Assembly (NCBI GenBank): GCA_963576565.1 | Contig: OY755044.1 | Coordinates: forward strand, 39,143,235 to 39,207,234 | Origin: Aspidapion aeneum | Lineage: Eukaryota > Arthropoda > Insecta > Coleoptera > Brentidae | Length of the DNA: 64,000 nucleotides | Reading direction: 5' to 3' | Shown here: positions 52,603 to 63,715 of the stretch, in pieces | Layout of the letters: each line of letters starts with the position of its first letter | Numbering within the stretch: position 1 is the first letter of the stretch | Translations under genes and position numbers: made by a program | Notes under the pieces: model-generated | Told to the model about the DNA's origin: nothing | The model's input: the letters and a program-made list of their open reading frames with translations, nothing else | Database searches by the model: none

Positions 52603-53144
52603 CTCTTGCTGAGATACAAACCCTGTAGTGTTAGCAGTACACCCGTTTCCTATGTATTTCCATATATGCAGTTTTATGTCAGTTTCTCAAAAGTTAAGCA
52701 ATTTACAAAAAGTGTAAAACGATGTAGCACCTAAGTGAGCTAAGTCGACGGTAAACACTTAATTGGCATCCATAAATTGGGGTTATTTTTTGAGATCACG
52801 ACAAAAAATCATGTTTTTTTAGATTTTATTCAGTTTTCAAAAAAACTAAGCATTTTAGGGAAAAATGTTTAAACCCTTTTTTAGAGATAATAAAATATTC
52901 GTTTAAACTGCGTATCACAAAGTTGTGTTAAAGCTGTCATTGACAATCCAGGGGCGTCCGCCTATTGAGTTTATTGGGTTAAGTCCATGGTTAGTACTTA
53001 CTTGGCGTCATCCATAAATTAAGATTTAAAAAAAATATGTTTCTTCAAAAAACTAAGCTTTTTGGAGAAAAATGTTAATATACCTTTTTTAGAGAAAGTA
53101 TCACAAAGTTGTGTTAATGCTATTATTGACACTCCAATGTCAGT

Positions 53145-53287
53145 ATTCTTGAAATCTCCCCTAGGAGAACACCCTTAAAATCGGGTGAAAGTCAAACTGC
53201 GCATGCGATGTCACTTGATTTCCGCATCTCTATTGGTCGTCGCTCGAATTTCGGGGAGTACTCGCTCGGGGAGATTTCAAGAATAAC
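53145..53287. mobile_element. 143-bp MITE with NRF1-like and CCAAT motifs, copy B
   Basis: Inverted ends TATTCTTGAAATCTCCCC and GGGGAGATTTCAAGAATA. The interior contains CTGCGCATGCGATG (NRF1-like palindrome), TATTGGTCG (inverted CCAAT) and GGAGTACTCGCTC. The core is shared with 41413-41540. Target duplication not clear. Confidence 0.75.
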
Positions 53288-54984
53288 GGCACAGGGTTAT
53301 ATTAAGGTCTTTTTTAAATTTATTTATTTTAAAAAAAAATTATTTGTTATATTTAATTTCCTTAAAAACTAAGCTTTCTAAAAAATCGTATATATTATTG
53401 AAAGTAAAATAATGTTTAAAACAATATGTATCTATACTTGATGTTGTATTAAAGTGACACCGCGTCATCAAAACCTTGATGGCGGGAAGGGAGTAGAGGG
53501 GTACATACAGTGGCACGCACTTCCTTTAATTTTTTTATTGATATTGATTCCCAAAATGAGGCACTGCACTAATTAGTCATTAGCTTACTATTTTACTTGC
53601 TTTTTATTGATGTCTTCTTTTAAACGATTTCATTAGAAAGGAACATATATACTCTTATCTGGTTGTTACGAACATATTATTGATTTAGCCGGGCTTTGAC
53701 GTTTTCTATTCGTTGTTGTTTTGACTGTTTATGTCAAACAAATTATAACGGAGCTTTATACAAAACAAATTACCGTTTTTGCAACTAAATCAATGTTTGC
53801 GCAGATTTTAATATAATTTTGAATCCTCTTTTATGTTTCGAATCTTTATTTATTAGGTAAGTACATATTTGATCTCTCCTTTAAAAGGTCTTAGTGTTTT
53901 ATGCAACTATAGTGGGTTTTTGTTAACGGGGAACACTTAAAGAATATGTGTGTGTATAGTTATAATATTTAGGAAACCGTTAATACACCAGGGGCGTCCA
54001 AAAACTGAATTGAAGAAAAATTCACTAAACATGCGTATATTATTTGAGTGTTTCCCGTCAACTAAAAACCCACTAGATACATATTGTTTTAAAGATAATT
54101 TTATTTTCAACACAATATAGTAAAGCAAAATTTTTCAGAAAGCAGTTTTTAAGAAAATTAAATAAAACAAATCAAAATTATTAAAAAATTATTTACAAAA
54201 AAATAACCTCAATATACGGACGCCCCTGGAGTGTCAATAATAACTTTAACACAACTTTGTATTACACCGTTTAAAAGAACATTTTAATTTCTCTCAGAAA
54301 AGGTATTTTAACATTTTCCCTAAAATGCTTAGTTTTTTTGAAAACTGAATAAGACCTAAAAAACATGATGTTTTTTTGGAATCCTAAAAAATAACCCCAA
54401 TTTATGGATGCCAATTAAGTGCTAACTGTGGACTTGGCCCACTTAGGTGAGACATCGTTTAAAGGATAATTTAATTTTCTGCAAGAAAGTCGATTACACA
54501 CTTTCTGTAAAATGCTTACCTTTTGAGAAAGTGATATAAAACTGAATATTTTTGGTTTATTTTGCATATACTATGGAAATAAACGGGTGTACTGCTAACA
54601 CTTCTGGGTTCGTATCTCAGCAAGGGTGCAACCCAGGGAACTCGGTGATGTCTTAATTTTATAGGCAATTAGTTGGTCTTTTTTATATTATTATAGATTT
54701 TCTTAATAAGCAGTTTCAAAGTTAAAGGCTAAAGTTAAAATTAGTAAAAATCCAAAATGGCGGCAAAATGTTTATCGTCATAACTCAAAAACCATTCGTC
54801 TGACATAAAAACGAACAAAAGCGTTTTTGTAGGCCATATCATTATTCAACTTTTGTTTAAAACTTTTTTTCTACAACATACAGTAACTAAATAATTTCAA
54901 AAAACCCTTTCTGTGCACACTAAGTCCAAAATGGCGCGGGAAGCCCCCCCCCCAAGGTCGAAATCTCAAATTTGTTTTAGGACT

Positions 54985-55613
54985 CCAATGTCAACAACAT
55001 ATGTGAAAATCTCGACTACATCACCTTTTGCATGCCTGGACTAAAAATAATAATTTTTGGACCAAAAAAACCATCAAAGACAAACAGTATTCGAAGAACA
55101 CATTTTGTGAAGACCATTAGAATTCCATTCTGAAAACGTTTAAATTCTTACGTGCTTTTTGAACTTTTATCCTATTTTAACAATTCCCAATTTAAGTTTT
55201 TTGTCCGACAAACGTAAATACGTGTCATATCAAAGAAAACACGCACATTTTTGTCACAAAGAAACTCAAAAATCCCGAAAAAATTCGATCTCACACTTGC
55301 CAGACGATTATCCTTATAAAGCTATTTAAGGTATTTTAAGGGTAGTTTTTATTGTTATTTTCTTTACTAAAGGGGGTATTTAGAAAAGAGACAGGACAGA
55401 AAAATGGTTTTCTCACGCTTACCTTCCCAAGGCGCTCGTGCTCTTCAGCCGTTCGGTGGGATTAAGAAAATTAATTATTGACAAACCAATATATGCCTAC
55501 CTGACAGCTAAATCGGATAAAAAGGTACACAAAAAGTAGTGACTGTGACTGGGCCTTGATAATGGAGGCATGGATGATTTAACATTCAATGGGTCTGTTT
55601 CATTTAGTATTAA
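54985..55613. other. No supported feature
   Basis: AT-rich, no gene or repeat end recognised. Confidence 0.4.
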
Positions 55614-56048
55614 TGTTACGGGTTCACTACGACAAATTAAACTCGCAAACTTCAAAAAAAAAACGATATGTCAATTTATTTCGACAATTATACAAAACAC
55701 GCACTTAAACTTACTAATAACTCACTAATGAATGAATGAATGTAATCGGCCTATTAACTTCGTGTTAATATCTCTCGATTACTACAGTTCGTTGTCTCTG
55801 ACTGACTCGATGCGCGATGTCCGGCCCTATAAATAGGGTCTGCGTATTTTTGCGAATTATCCATCCTTGTTCGATTCACGAGTATAAGAGTTTCTTCTAG
55901 AAAGTCCGCGTCCGAGTACGAGTGTGAGTCATAGATAACGTAACTAAAACCTAGACTAAGAATAGAACCATAAGATAAGTCAACCTAGTACTACACTAAA
56001 CGTAAGTAAATTATAACTATAAAATTTAAATAACTTAAATTTGTAACA
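55614..56048 (-). repeat. Solo gypsy LTR
   Basis: 435 bp, TGTTACGGGTTCAC to AAATTTGTAACA, same family as the LTRs at 34095 and 40183 but visibly diverged (roughly 80-85% by eye). A perfect 4-bp duplication TTAA flanks it (55610-55613, 56049-56052). The TATA region reads TATAAATAG on one strand. A solo LTR with intact duplication implies LTR-LTR recombination removed the body. Confidence 0.9.
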
Positions 56049-56052
56049 TTAA

Positions 56053-56384
56053 CATTCCAAAGTTTTAAAACCAAAAGTTGTTTGAACAGAAGTAGTTCAG
56101 GCCTTAAGGCCTGTCCTTAACTTACGTAATGCTCTAGGGGGGAGGGGGGTTTGGTCTTGCGTTACGCACTCAATGTGTTTTTTCTTGAAAATGCGTTACG
56201 GGGGAGGGGAGTCAAAGTCAAAAATCCAAAATTTTTACGTTACCTAATTTAAGGACGTTCCTTTACAGGTTCAGATACTGCGTTTAATGAGAGAAGCAAT
56301 ACACTTGGTACGGATAGATATGAGACTCCTTCGAACATTTTACGAAGATGAACCACCCCCACCACTGGCAGCCACCAAAAAGGG
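56053..56384. other. No supported feature
   Basis: Mixed composition with G-runs at 56137-56150 and 56200-56210. Nothing recognised. Confidence 0.4.
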
Positions 56385-57220
56385 GAAATTTTTAAAATTA
56401 ACTCCCCTCTCCTATATACATGTAAAGTTATGTAAAAGTACCATTGCCCACTTCCAGAAATGCTAGAGAGCTGAGCTTTGGCAGACTGATAGGAACTATG
56501 ATAAAACTATAGAAAAAAAAATTTAATCCGAAAAATGTTAATTTATTTCCCTCCCCTATAAATGTAAAGTTATGAAAAAGTAACATTGCACACTTCCGAT
56601 AGGCCGACAGTAACTAAGATAAATCCACAGAAAAAATTTTTAAAAACCCAAAATTTCAATTTGCTTCCCTCCACTATAAATGCAAAGTTATCTAAAAGTA
56701 ACATTGCCCACTTCCAGAAACTCTAGAGAGCTGAGCTGGGAAGGGCTGATAGGAACTATGATAAAACCATGAGAAAAAATAAGAAAACCTCAAAATTTGC
56801 ATTGCAAGAGTTTTGAACAATATTCCGCATATTTTACTACTTTAAAACTTAAATATTATATAAATCTTTTAAAAAAGAATTGGAATCATTACACAAACAT
56901 ATCATGTAAAAAGAAGTCAAATACGCGGAAATGGTATTCCGTAAAAAGAATTGAGATAAAAGTAAAGCCAAGAAACAAACAAAAAGTAAAGCCAAGTTCT
57001 CCAATACAAATTTCAAAATGAAAGGTTCTTACGGCTGCAGATGAATCTTAGACACAGTGCTAAATTGAACATAAAGAAGCTTGGCTGTAATAGCAAAGTT
57101 TTAAAAAACATTTACAAACTAGTAAGAACTTGGCTTTACTTTTATCTCAATTCTTTTTACGGAATACCATTTTGTACCACTACTTGGCTTTTTTTTACAT
57201 GAAATGTTTTTGTTATGATC
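56385..57220 (-). mobile_element. Repeat family X, copy X4
   Basis: Three to four inverted ~140-bp units (56400-56800; GCTAGAGAGCTGAGC anchors), the spacer (TCCGCATATTTTACTACTTTAAAA), then both arms of the palindromic head (56884-57220) around CTTAGACACAGTGCTAAATTG. The head shows a local duplication of AAAGTAAAGCCAAG (56959-56999). Confidence 0.78.
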
Positions 57221-57239
57221 TTTATTTCTTTTCACCTTT

Positions 57240-57880
57240 TCTTTCTACATAAAGAAAGAATTTTATTTTATGTCACTTTTACCGTTTTATTCCTTTTTGA
57301 CTTTTCCAATCCTAACTTTTAATTTTGTTGTCCTGTCATCATTATATTACTTAATTCTCTATCAATTTATTTTGCTTTAAGTAACACGAAAGAAAATCAA
57401 TTGCAGTTCATGAATAAACTCATCTTGTATAGTATTGGACTTTCTATCGTGTCGTTAATAGTGGAATAAAGTAAATATATTATTCGTGGAAGAATTTACA
57501 AAATCCGCACCCAGAACGAGCGATGATCGCCAGGCAGCTTATACAAATCTTTTTTTTGGGATAAGTTTTGGAATGGTCAGGAGCTGTTTTAGTATATCTT
57601 ATTTTTATTGTCGTTTAACTTTCCACACAACAGAAGCTTTATGTCACTTTTACTGTTTTATTTCCTTTTGACTTTTCCAATCCTAACTTTTAATTTTGTT
57701 GTCCTGTCACCATTAATTCTCTTTCCATTTGTTTTGTTTTTAGTAACACGAAAGAAAATCAATTGTAGTCGGTCAATAGACTCTTGTATAGTGGTGGACT
57801 TTTTGTCGTTTTCGTTTTTTGTCTTTGTGTTGTTGTTATGGTTTTTCTCGCTTTTTTGGGCTTGGTCTTGATTCTCGGTC
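57240..57880 (+). repeat. Direct duplication, ~370 bp apart
   Basis: 57268-57450 and 57640-57805 share TTTATGTCACTTTTAC, TTGACTTTTCCAATCCTAAC, AATTTTGTTGTCCTGTCA, TAACACGAAAGAAAATCAAT and CTTGTATAGT in order, with small indels. The segment between reads partly as an open frame (57486-57671) without known motifs. Confidence 0.7.
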
Positions 57881-58190
57881 TCGAGCAAAGACTGAGGAAC
57901 ACACACACGCCCGCCCACGACACCCGGCGATGATTATTTTATATATTCATTGTCTGAGTCATGTGGACGAACCAAAGGATGGGCCGAGAAAAGAAGAAGA
58001 AGAGAAGTGGCCCCGTGAGAACGGAGACACATCGCGAGAACTGCTCGGCTCTTACTTTTTGTGCCTCAGAACCGGCCTACAGTGACAATTTAATATCTGA
58101 TAGATATTCATGATAATCAGGCAGAGTTTAGAAATGGTATGTACATCAGGTTTTGCAAAGCTAAACGTTCTAATATCTAATATAGATCCG
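57881..58190. other. No supported feature
   Basis: GA-rich patch at 57985-58030, otherwise nothing recognised. Confidence 0.35.
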
Positions 58191-58199
58191 AGCAGTCGA

Positions 58200-58690
58200 G
58201 CGGTAAATAGTCCGATTCAAATTCTGGGTGACCCCTGGGTTAACCTTGAAATCAGAATGCTAAAACCAAACAATACCGCTTAGAAAGATTTGGTTTAACC
58301 TTCGAACACTAGTTTAATTTTCTGAGGGTTTAACAAATGTCTGCCTCATTGACTTCGACAAAGTGCTTGATACAATTCAACATCAATACTTAACGACAAG
58401 AACCTAGATAACACAGACATTAGAATTAAAGTAAACCTTTATTAGAATCAGACACCAAGTCAAAATTAAAGAACAGGTATCAGAAGAAGTTTTGGGTGAC
58501 TGCAAAGAGGCAAAAGAAAGCAAGCCATAATGTGTCCATATCATCCCAATGTTGCTCGTGCATAAGTACAATATTATTAAGGAAACAAAACGAAATCGCC
58601 TAGGTACTCTAGAAATGTCCTTAACATTACAACCTCTACTTATCAGAAAAATAACGGCGTTAGAGGGACACTGATTTCATCTCTTTAAAA
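58200..58690 (+). pseudogene. LINE reverse transcriptase remnant
   Basis: The plus-strand stretch NVCLIDFDKVLDTIQHQYL (~58335-58395) is a decayed LIDFEKAFDT catalytic box, followed by NLDNTDIRIKVNLY and a frameshifted region. Order and wording resemble the RTE-like LINEs elsewhere in the window, in opposite orientation. Heavily mutated. Confidence 0.6.
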
Positions 58691-58696
58691 CCAGTT

Positions 58697-58915
58697 AATC
58701 ATAACAAATACATTTCATGTAAAAACAAGCCAAGTACGCGAAAATGGTATTCCGTAAAAAGAATTGAGATAAAAGTAAAGCCAAGTTCTCTAATACAAAT
58801 TTCAAAATTGAAGGTTCTTACTAGTTTGGAAATGTTTCTTTAAACTTTGCTATTACAGCCAAACTTATTTATGTTCAATTTAGCAGTGCCTAAGAGCCAT
58901 TTGCAGCCGTAATAG
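58697..58915 (+). mobile_element. Repeat family X, copy X5 head (one arm)
   Basis: AATCATAACAAATACATTTC through AGCCAAGTACGCGAAAATGG and TACTAGTTTGGAAATGTTTC into the loop, ending at GCAGCCGTAATAG. The return arm is missing; 200 bp of unrelated sequence follow before the array resumes at 59120. Confidence 0.75.
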
Positions 58916-59119
58916 TAAATGAAAACAAAACTATAAAAAATATCATAAAAGCAAAATGGGACGCACCCCCCATAAAACAAGTGGAGCAGTGAAGCCAATA
59001 GTTCGTGTCCTCATGTTCTTCTACTTCACCTCCCACTCTCAAAATTAGAAAGACACATGTCTCAACAACAACAATGGGAAGTTTATAAATGACTTTAGAT
59101 ATCTATTTTTTTGAGATCT

Positions 59120-59625
59120 TTGGTTTTATCATAGTTCCTATCAGTCTTCCAAAGCTCAGCTCTCTAGCGTTTTAAAATTTTGCGGTTTTTTAATTTTTTT
59201 CTATAGTTTTATCATTGTTCCTATCGGCCTTCCAAAGCTCAGCTGTCTAGCGTTTCTGGAAGTGGGCAATGTTACTTTTACATAAATTTACAATTGTAGG
59301 GGAGGGGAGTTAATTAGAATTTTGAGGCTTTTTGATTTTTTCCAAGGGTTTGGTCATAATTTCTATCAGTCTGCTAAATTTCAGCTTTGTAGCATATGTG
59401 GAAGCACAGTAAAATTTTGATGATCTATACATGAGTGAGTGGCAATTTCGACGTTTTTTGAAATTTCGTAACTACTTTACTACTTTATGGAAGCTCATGA
59501 AACTTGAAAGGGTTGTTAACTTTATGAAGATCTACGACTGTGCCAAATATGGGCTAAAATGTTTCAAGAAAAAATGGTACAGCAGTTTACGCCGCGAACT
59601 TGGCCGTACCTTCAGATTTGCGGTA
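59120..59625 (+). mobile_element. Repeat family X, copy X5 array and tail
   Basis: Two to three ~140-bp units (anchors near 59155, 59238 and 59380; one is shortened), then the shared tail ATGATCTATACATGAGTGAG, CGACGTTTTTTGAAATTTCG, AAAATGTTTCAAG and GCGAACTTGGCCGT. Confidence 0.72.
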
Positions 59626-59639
59626 TGTCAGCTTTTCCT

Positions 59640-60106
59640 GTCTTCAGTGCTACCTCTACATTAAGATTTTTAACAGACATTTTTTTTTTCTATTTAGTTT
59701 TAAGTAATCTCGGCACGACTCGACCGCGAACAACAAAACAAATGAATTTACCCGTCGCGTTAGTGGTTTTATTTTTATGCTGATCAAACAAATACCTGTG
59801 AAGCACATATGTGATGGAATTTGGGACAAATTCTCGAATCGAGGCAGATAATAAGCGCCAATGATCGGAAAACAAATTGTCATTGCAAGATAACAGTAGA
59901 AATATACCTCGTATATTTTGTAAATCGAGGTTTTATATCTTTTTTTAAAATTTTTGCGTAGTGTTCATTACAAAATCGACTTGTTGGAGACATTGGGAGA
60001 GATAACAACTATCACGGACTGGCATAAAATTTTGCTCTAAACCACGCGTAATACAAATTTCACTGACAGTTACATGGAATCCATTTTTATCAGTTGAGTG
60101 CCATTC
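59640..60106. other. No supported feature
   Basis: Nothing recognised. Confidence 0.4.
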
Positions 60107-60114
60107 CTTTGCAT

Positions 60115-60282
60115 CAGTGGCGTATATAGAAAAAAGTTGCGAGGGGGGGCGAGACCTCATGAGGCCATATTTTATGCTATTTTATGTTTATATTCATAAA
60201 ATATGTGGAAACTATCTAAAAAAATCTTAACTTCGGGTGAGTGAGGCGCGGGCCTCAACCCCCCCCCCTTTATACGCCACTG
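60115..60282. mobile_element. 168-bp hAT MITE
   Basis: Ends CAGTGGCGTATATAG and TTTATACGCCACTG, with a perfect 8-bp duplication CTTTGCAT (60107-60114, 60283-60290). Same family as 3188-3318 but with a longer AT-rich core. Non-coding. Confidence 0.9.
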
Positions 60283-60290
60283 CTTTGCAT

Positions 60291-60593
60291 GTTCTCTGTA
60301 ATTTTGAAGATTCAGGTGCGTTTGTACTTGAAAAAACATCGTTAGAGATGTTACACTCCTAAATAGCTTTAGAACAGGCAGTGATCACAGGATGGTTAGA
60401 ACAAAAATCTGCATTGATAACATTTTCAAAATGAAAAAAAATTAACAGTAACAATGAACAACTTGACATGAATAAACTTACAAAAAATAAAGCAATATCT
60501 GTTCATGTTCAAGTTTTTTATTGTTTTCAAAAACATTAGTTTTCATAAGTTACAGTTTTAAAAACAATAAATAAAAAAAATAATAATAAAATA
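60291..60593. other. No supported feature
   Basis: AT-rich; nothing recognised. Confidence 0.4.
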
Positions 60594-60900
60594 AAGCAAT
60601 ATACAAAGAAATGCTAAAGGAACAGCTAACCCAAAACTTAAAATGCGAAAATGAAAATATAGATGATATAAATGATACGCTGACAAGAGCTATGACCCAA
60701 GTAGGAAAAGATGTCAAACAAAAGTGTAAAAAGCGAGAAAATTTTATATCAGAAGAGATAAAGAAACTCATGGAAAAAAAGCGGAACCTGGAAAAAGAAT
60801 GAAAAAGAACATCAATAGACTACAGAGAAATAAATAAAACTATATTAAATGGGTCATGCAAGGCCATACTTACCGACGAATGAGAAGAAGATATAGAGGG
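60594..60900 (+). pseudogene. LINE fragment, endonuclease-RT linker region
   Basis: The plus-strand frame 60611-60802 reads INDTLTRAMTQVGKDVKQK and EEIKKLMEKKRNLEKE, close to the minus-strand fragment at 10981-11290. After a stop the sense continues (KRTSIDYREINKTI). It is a short internal LINE fragment, truncated on both sides. Confidence 0.6.
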
Positions 60901-61340
60901 TTCTTAATCTTATGAATGGGGTAATCAATGCAGTATTGCAGTGAGTCAAAAGGGATCTTGAAAAGTTCTGATGATACCATCTTCTAAATTTTCTATTAAA
61001 AAATATTACAACCCATTATGAATGTTGACATTTTTTTGTTTTCTGGGGAAAATAAATTTCTAATCAATGTAATTTTTGTCGGCCTCATTCATAATCATAA
61101 TAATATGTTACATCGACTGATGACATCGATCGATGGCAACAATCAGATGAATTTAAGGCTCCTATAAAACTTGCTCATACAAGCAAAAATTTAATCGTTG
61201 ATTATCATATTTTAAAGCTGATCTTGTTTTTTTTCCATACTCTCCACAAACTTTTAGTGCCAACCTTGTATTATGATATCAAGGCGCCACATAAAATGCA
61301 TACGCCGATTAACGTGGTACAATTTAGACTTTACATTTCA
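60901..61340. other. No supported feature
   Basis: AT-rich; nothing recognised. Confidence 0.4.
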
Positions 61341-61348
61341 GTACCCTT

Positions 61349-62035
61349 ATTAATCAAAGATTATATTATTTGCCAAGAACATAACAATAATATATATTAT
61401 ATTCTATAATCTTTGGCTATAACATTGTCGGTTCTTGTTATCTGTCCAAGTTTTGCAAAATGCCTCCCCAAATTTCCGAATTTGATCAAGCTCAAATTTC
61501 GGTCAAATTAAATTCCGGTTGGTCGGTGCGTCGAGTAGCCGCTCACTATGGACAAAACACGTCAAAGATTTGTGGCAACGTGTGGTGTTCACAAATGAAA
61601 AAATATTTCAAACATACAGTGCTCGAAAACAAATTTTAGTTTATCGGTCACCAAGAACGCACTACCAAGAAAAATATAATTCTGGAAACGAAAACTTAGC
61701 CAGAAGATTTTTTGTGAATATTTAGGGGTGAATTTCGGCAAGAGGATATGGGGCTCTTTTTAGAATCTTTGGTAGGTTTAATGCTCAGGCTTATGTTACC
61801 ATCATGAGAGACTTCATGCTTCCTCAAGTCAGGATTCTTTACCCAGATAGTTTTGTATACCAGCAAGACAACTGTCCTGTCCACACAGCACAAGTATCAC
61901 GACAGTGGTTTTAAGAGAACAATGTCGAGGTTTTGCCATGGCTAGCCAAAACTCCCGATAGCAATCCAATCGAAAACGTGTGGGGTTATTTAAAGAAAAT
62001 TAACAAAAATGAATATTACTACTAGAAACTCGAAC
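61349..62035 (+). pseudogene. Tc1-like transposase relic with internal deletion
   Basis: Starts after AATCAAAGATTATATTATT, which resembles the left flank of the relic at 14181. The frame opens MPPQISEFDQAQISVKLNSG and SVRRVAAHYG (N-terminal HTH region), then jumps by deletion to the catalytic half: LWQRVVFTNEKIF (normally FTDE, first Asp changed to Asn), YQQDNCPVHTA (second Asp), and PWLAKTPDSNPIENVWGYLKK containing the third acidic residue (DDE type). Two in-frame stops occur (61723-61725 and 61910-61912). It would catalyse cut-and-paste transposition if intact. Ends before 62045 where the LINE begins. Confidence 0.85.
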
Positions 62036-62044
62036 CACCTTATG

Positions 62045-63715
62045 GAACTTATTATTTATTTTATTTAGTCGGTTTAGAACGTTTTGCGTTGTCCGACGCC
62101 TATTCTCCACCTCCTTCGATCCTGACAATCATCTTCTGTCAGATTTTTTTGACTCATTGATCTTTGGATTGACTGTTGCCATTCTAGTTTAGGACGCCCT
62201 CTTTTTCTGCGCCCTGTTGGTTGCCATTCTAGGACCTGCTTTGGTAATCTTTCATCGTTCATCCGTTGTACATGGCCGTACCATATCAGTTGTCTTTTAG
62301 TGATGTCATCCGTTATACTCCCTTCGATTCCCATTCTTTCTTTTATGATCTCATTTCTTATGTGATCTGTTCTAGATATTCTCATTGATCTTCTTATTGC
62401 ATCCATTTCGACACTTTCCATTTTTGTTTTGTATTTTTCTGTTACGCGACAAGTCTCTATTCCATACAACAGCGTGCTTTTCACCATTGTTTCATATATG
62501 TTAAATTTTACATTCTTTTTTATCTCTCTGCTCCATAAAATACTGTTAAGACATCCAATAACCTTTTTTGCTTTTACTATTCTTTTTTCCAGTTCTTTAC
62601 AGTCTGTTCCTGTCTTATCAAATGTGACACCCAAGTATATATACTCATTGCATGGAGATTACTTGTCCATTGTCTAGTTCTAACTCACTGGATTCGTTTC
62701 CAATACATAAGTACTGTGTCTTGTCCACGTTCACTGTTAATCCCCACTTTTGGTATTCTTCCATTAACTTTCTCATCATAAATCGATGTCCTCTTTATCA
62801 TTAGCTACAATTACTTGGTCGTCAGCAAACTCTAGTGTGTATATGGTAAATCGGTCGTTAAGTTGTATTCCCATGCCGTGCACTTTCCGTTTCCAGTTTT
62901 TTAGAGCTACTGCGATATATATTTTAAAAAGAGTTGGAGAAATACAACATCCCTGTCTTAAGCCTTTTGTTACCAGGAATTCTTTTGAAAGTCGATTTCC
63001 AATTTTAATTTTAGATTTTGACCCTTTGTATAGTTCTTTTATCGCTTTTATGTATGTATGATTGATATCAGTCTGCTCTAGCACTGTCCATAGTTTTTCT
63101 ACTGGAACGGTATCATATGCTTTTTGTAGGGCCACAAAGGTAACATGAGTCTCTATATTTCTGGCGCTCCTTTTCTCAATTACTTGTTTAAGACAAAAAA
63201 CATTATCACTACAAGATCTGCCTGCACGAAAACCACTTTGCTCTTCTTCTTCTTGTTCATGAAAATCCTTCTCTATTAGATCTCTAAGAATCCTACCGTA
63301 CAATCTACTGAGAGTACTAGTTACTGAAATTCCTCTGTAATTGTTGCAATCCAGCTTGTTTCCTTTTTTATATATTGAGGATATGAATGCAATTTTCCAA
63401 TCATCAGGTACTGGATGTCCGTTTATGCATTGATTGATAATATATGTGAGATTTTCGATTAGTTTCTCTGATCCATATTTGAGCATTTCAGCATATATTC
63501 CTCCAGGTCCGCTAGCTTTTCCGGATTTAAGCTTTTTAATACTATTTTTTATCATTTCTTTTTCGATGATTACTTCCTCTCCGTGTAATTCTGTCTCTCC
63601 TCGGAGAGGCTGCCAGATATTCGGGTCTCGTTTCCTGCAGCAGTCCCTTATAGTGTTCTGTCCATTGTTCTGGTTTGATGACCTGGATGTTTACTTTTTC
63701 TTTTGTTGGGTTTTT
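62045..63715 (-). pseudogene. RTE-like LINE, RT to C-terminus (nearly open)
   Basis: Minus strand, from 63715 down. 63555-62776 encodes the RT: SGKASGPGGIYAEMLKYG, NYRGISVTSTLSRLYGRIL, QSGFRAGRSC, VALQKAYDTV (first catalytic Asp region changed), GLRQGCCISPTLF and EFADDQVIVAND (FADD intact). 62634-62074 encodes the tail: STLLYGIETCRVTEK, RQLIWYGHVQRMND and RRKRGRPKLEWQQSI. One frameshift near 62780 and one near 62650 separate the two; the bridging sequence still reads as protein (KWGLTVNVDKTQYLC). The 5' end is interrupted at 63716 by the AGCTCACAC element and the endonuclease lies outside the window. Confidence 0.85.

Larger units (their letters stand above)
52141..54984. mobile_element. 2.8-kb foldback element with nested MITEs
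   Basis: The left arm from AGTCCTAAAGATAAATTTGA and the right arm ending TCAAATTTGTTTTAGGACT are inverted. Complementarity continues for roughly 900 bp through blocks such as CGGGTGTACTGCTAACACT, CCCCAATTTATGGATGCC and CTAAAATGCTTAGTTTTTTTG, up to GGGCGTCC near 52950 and 54220. The 1.2-kb centre is AT-rich and non-coding. Two MITEs (52443, 53145) are later insertions. No target duplication was identified. Confidence 0.78.
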
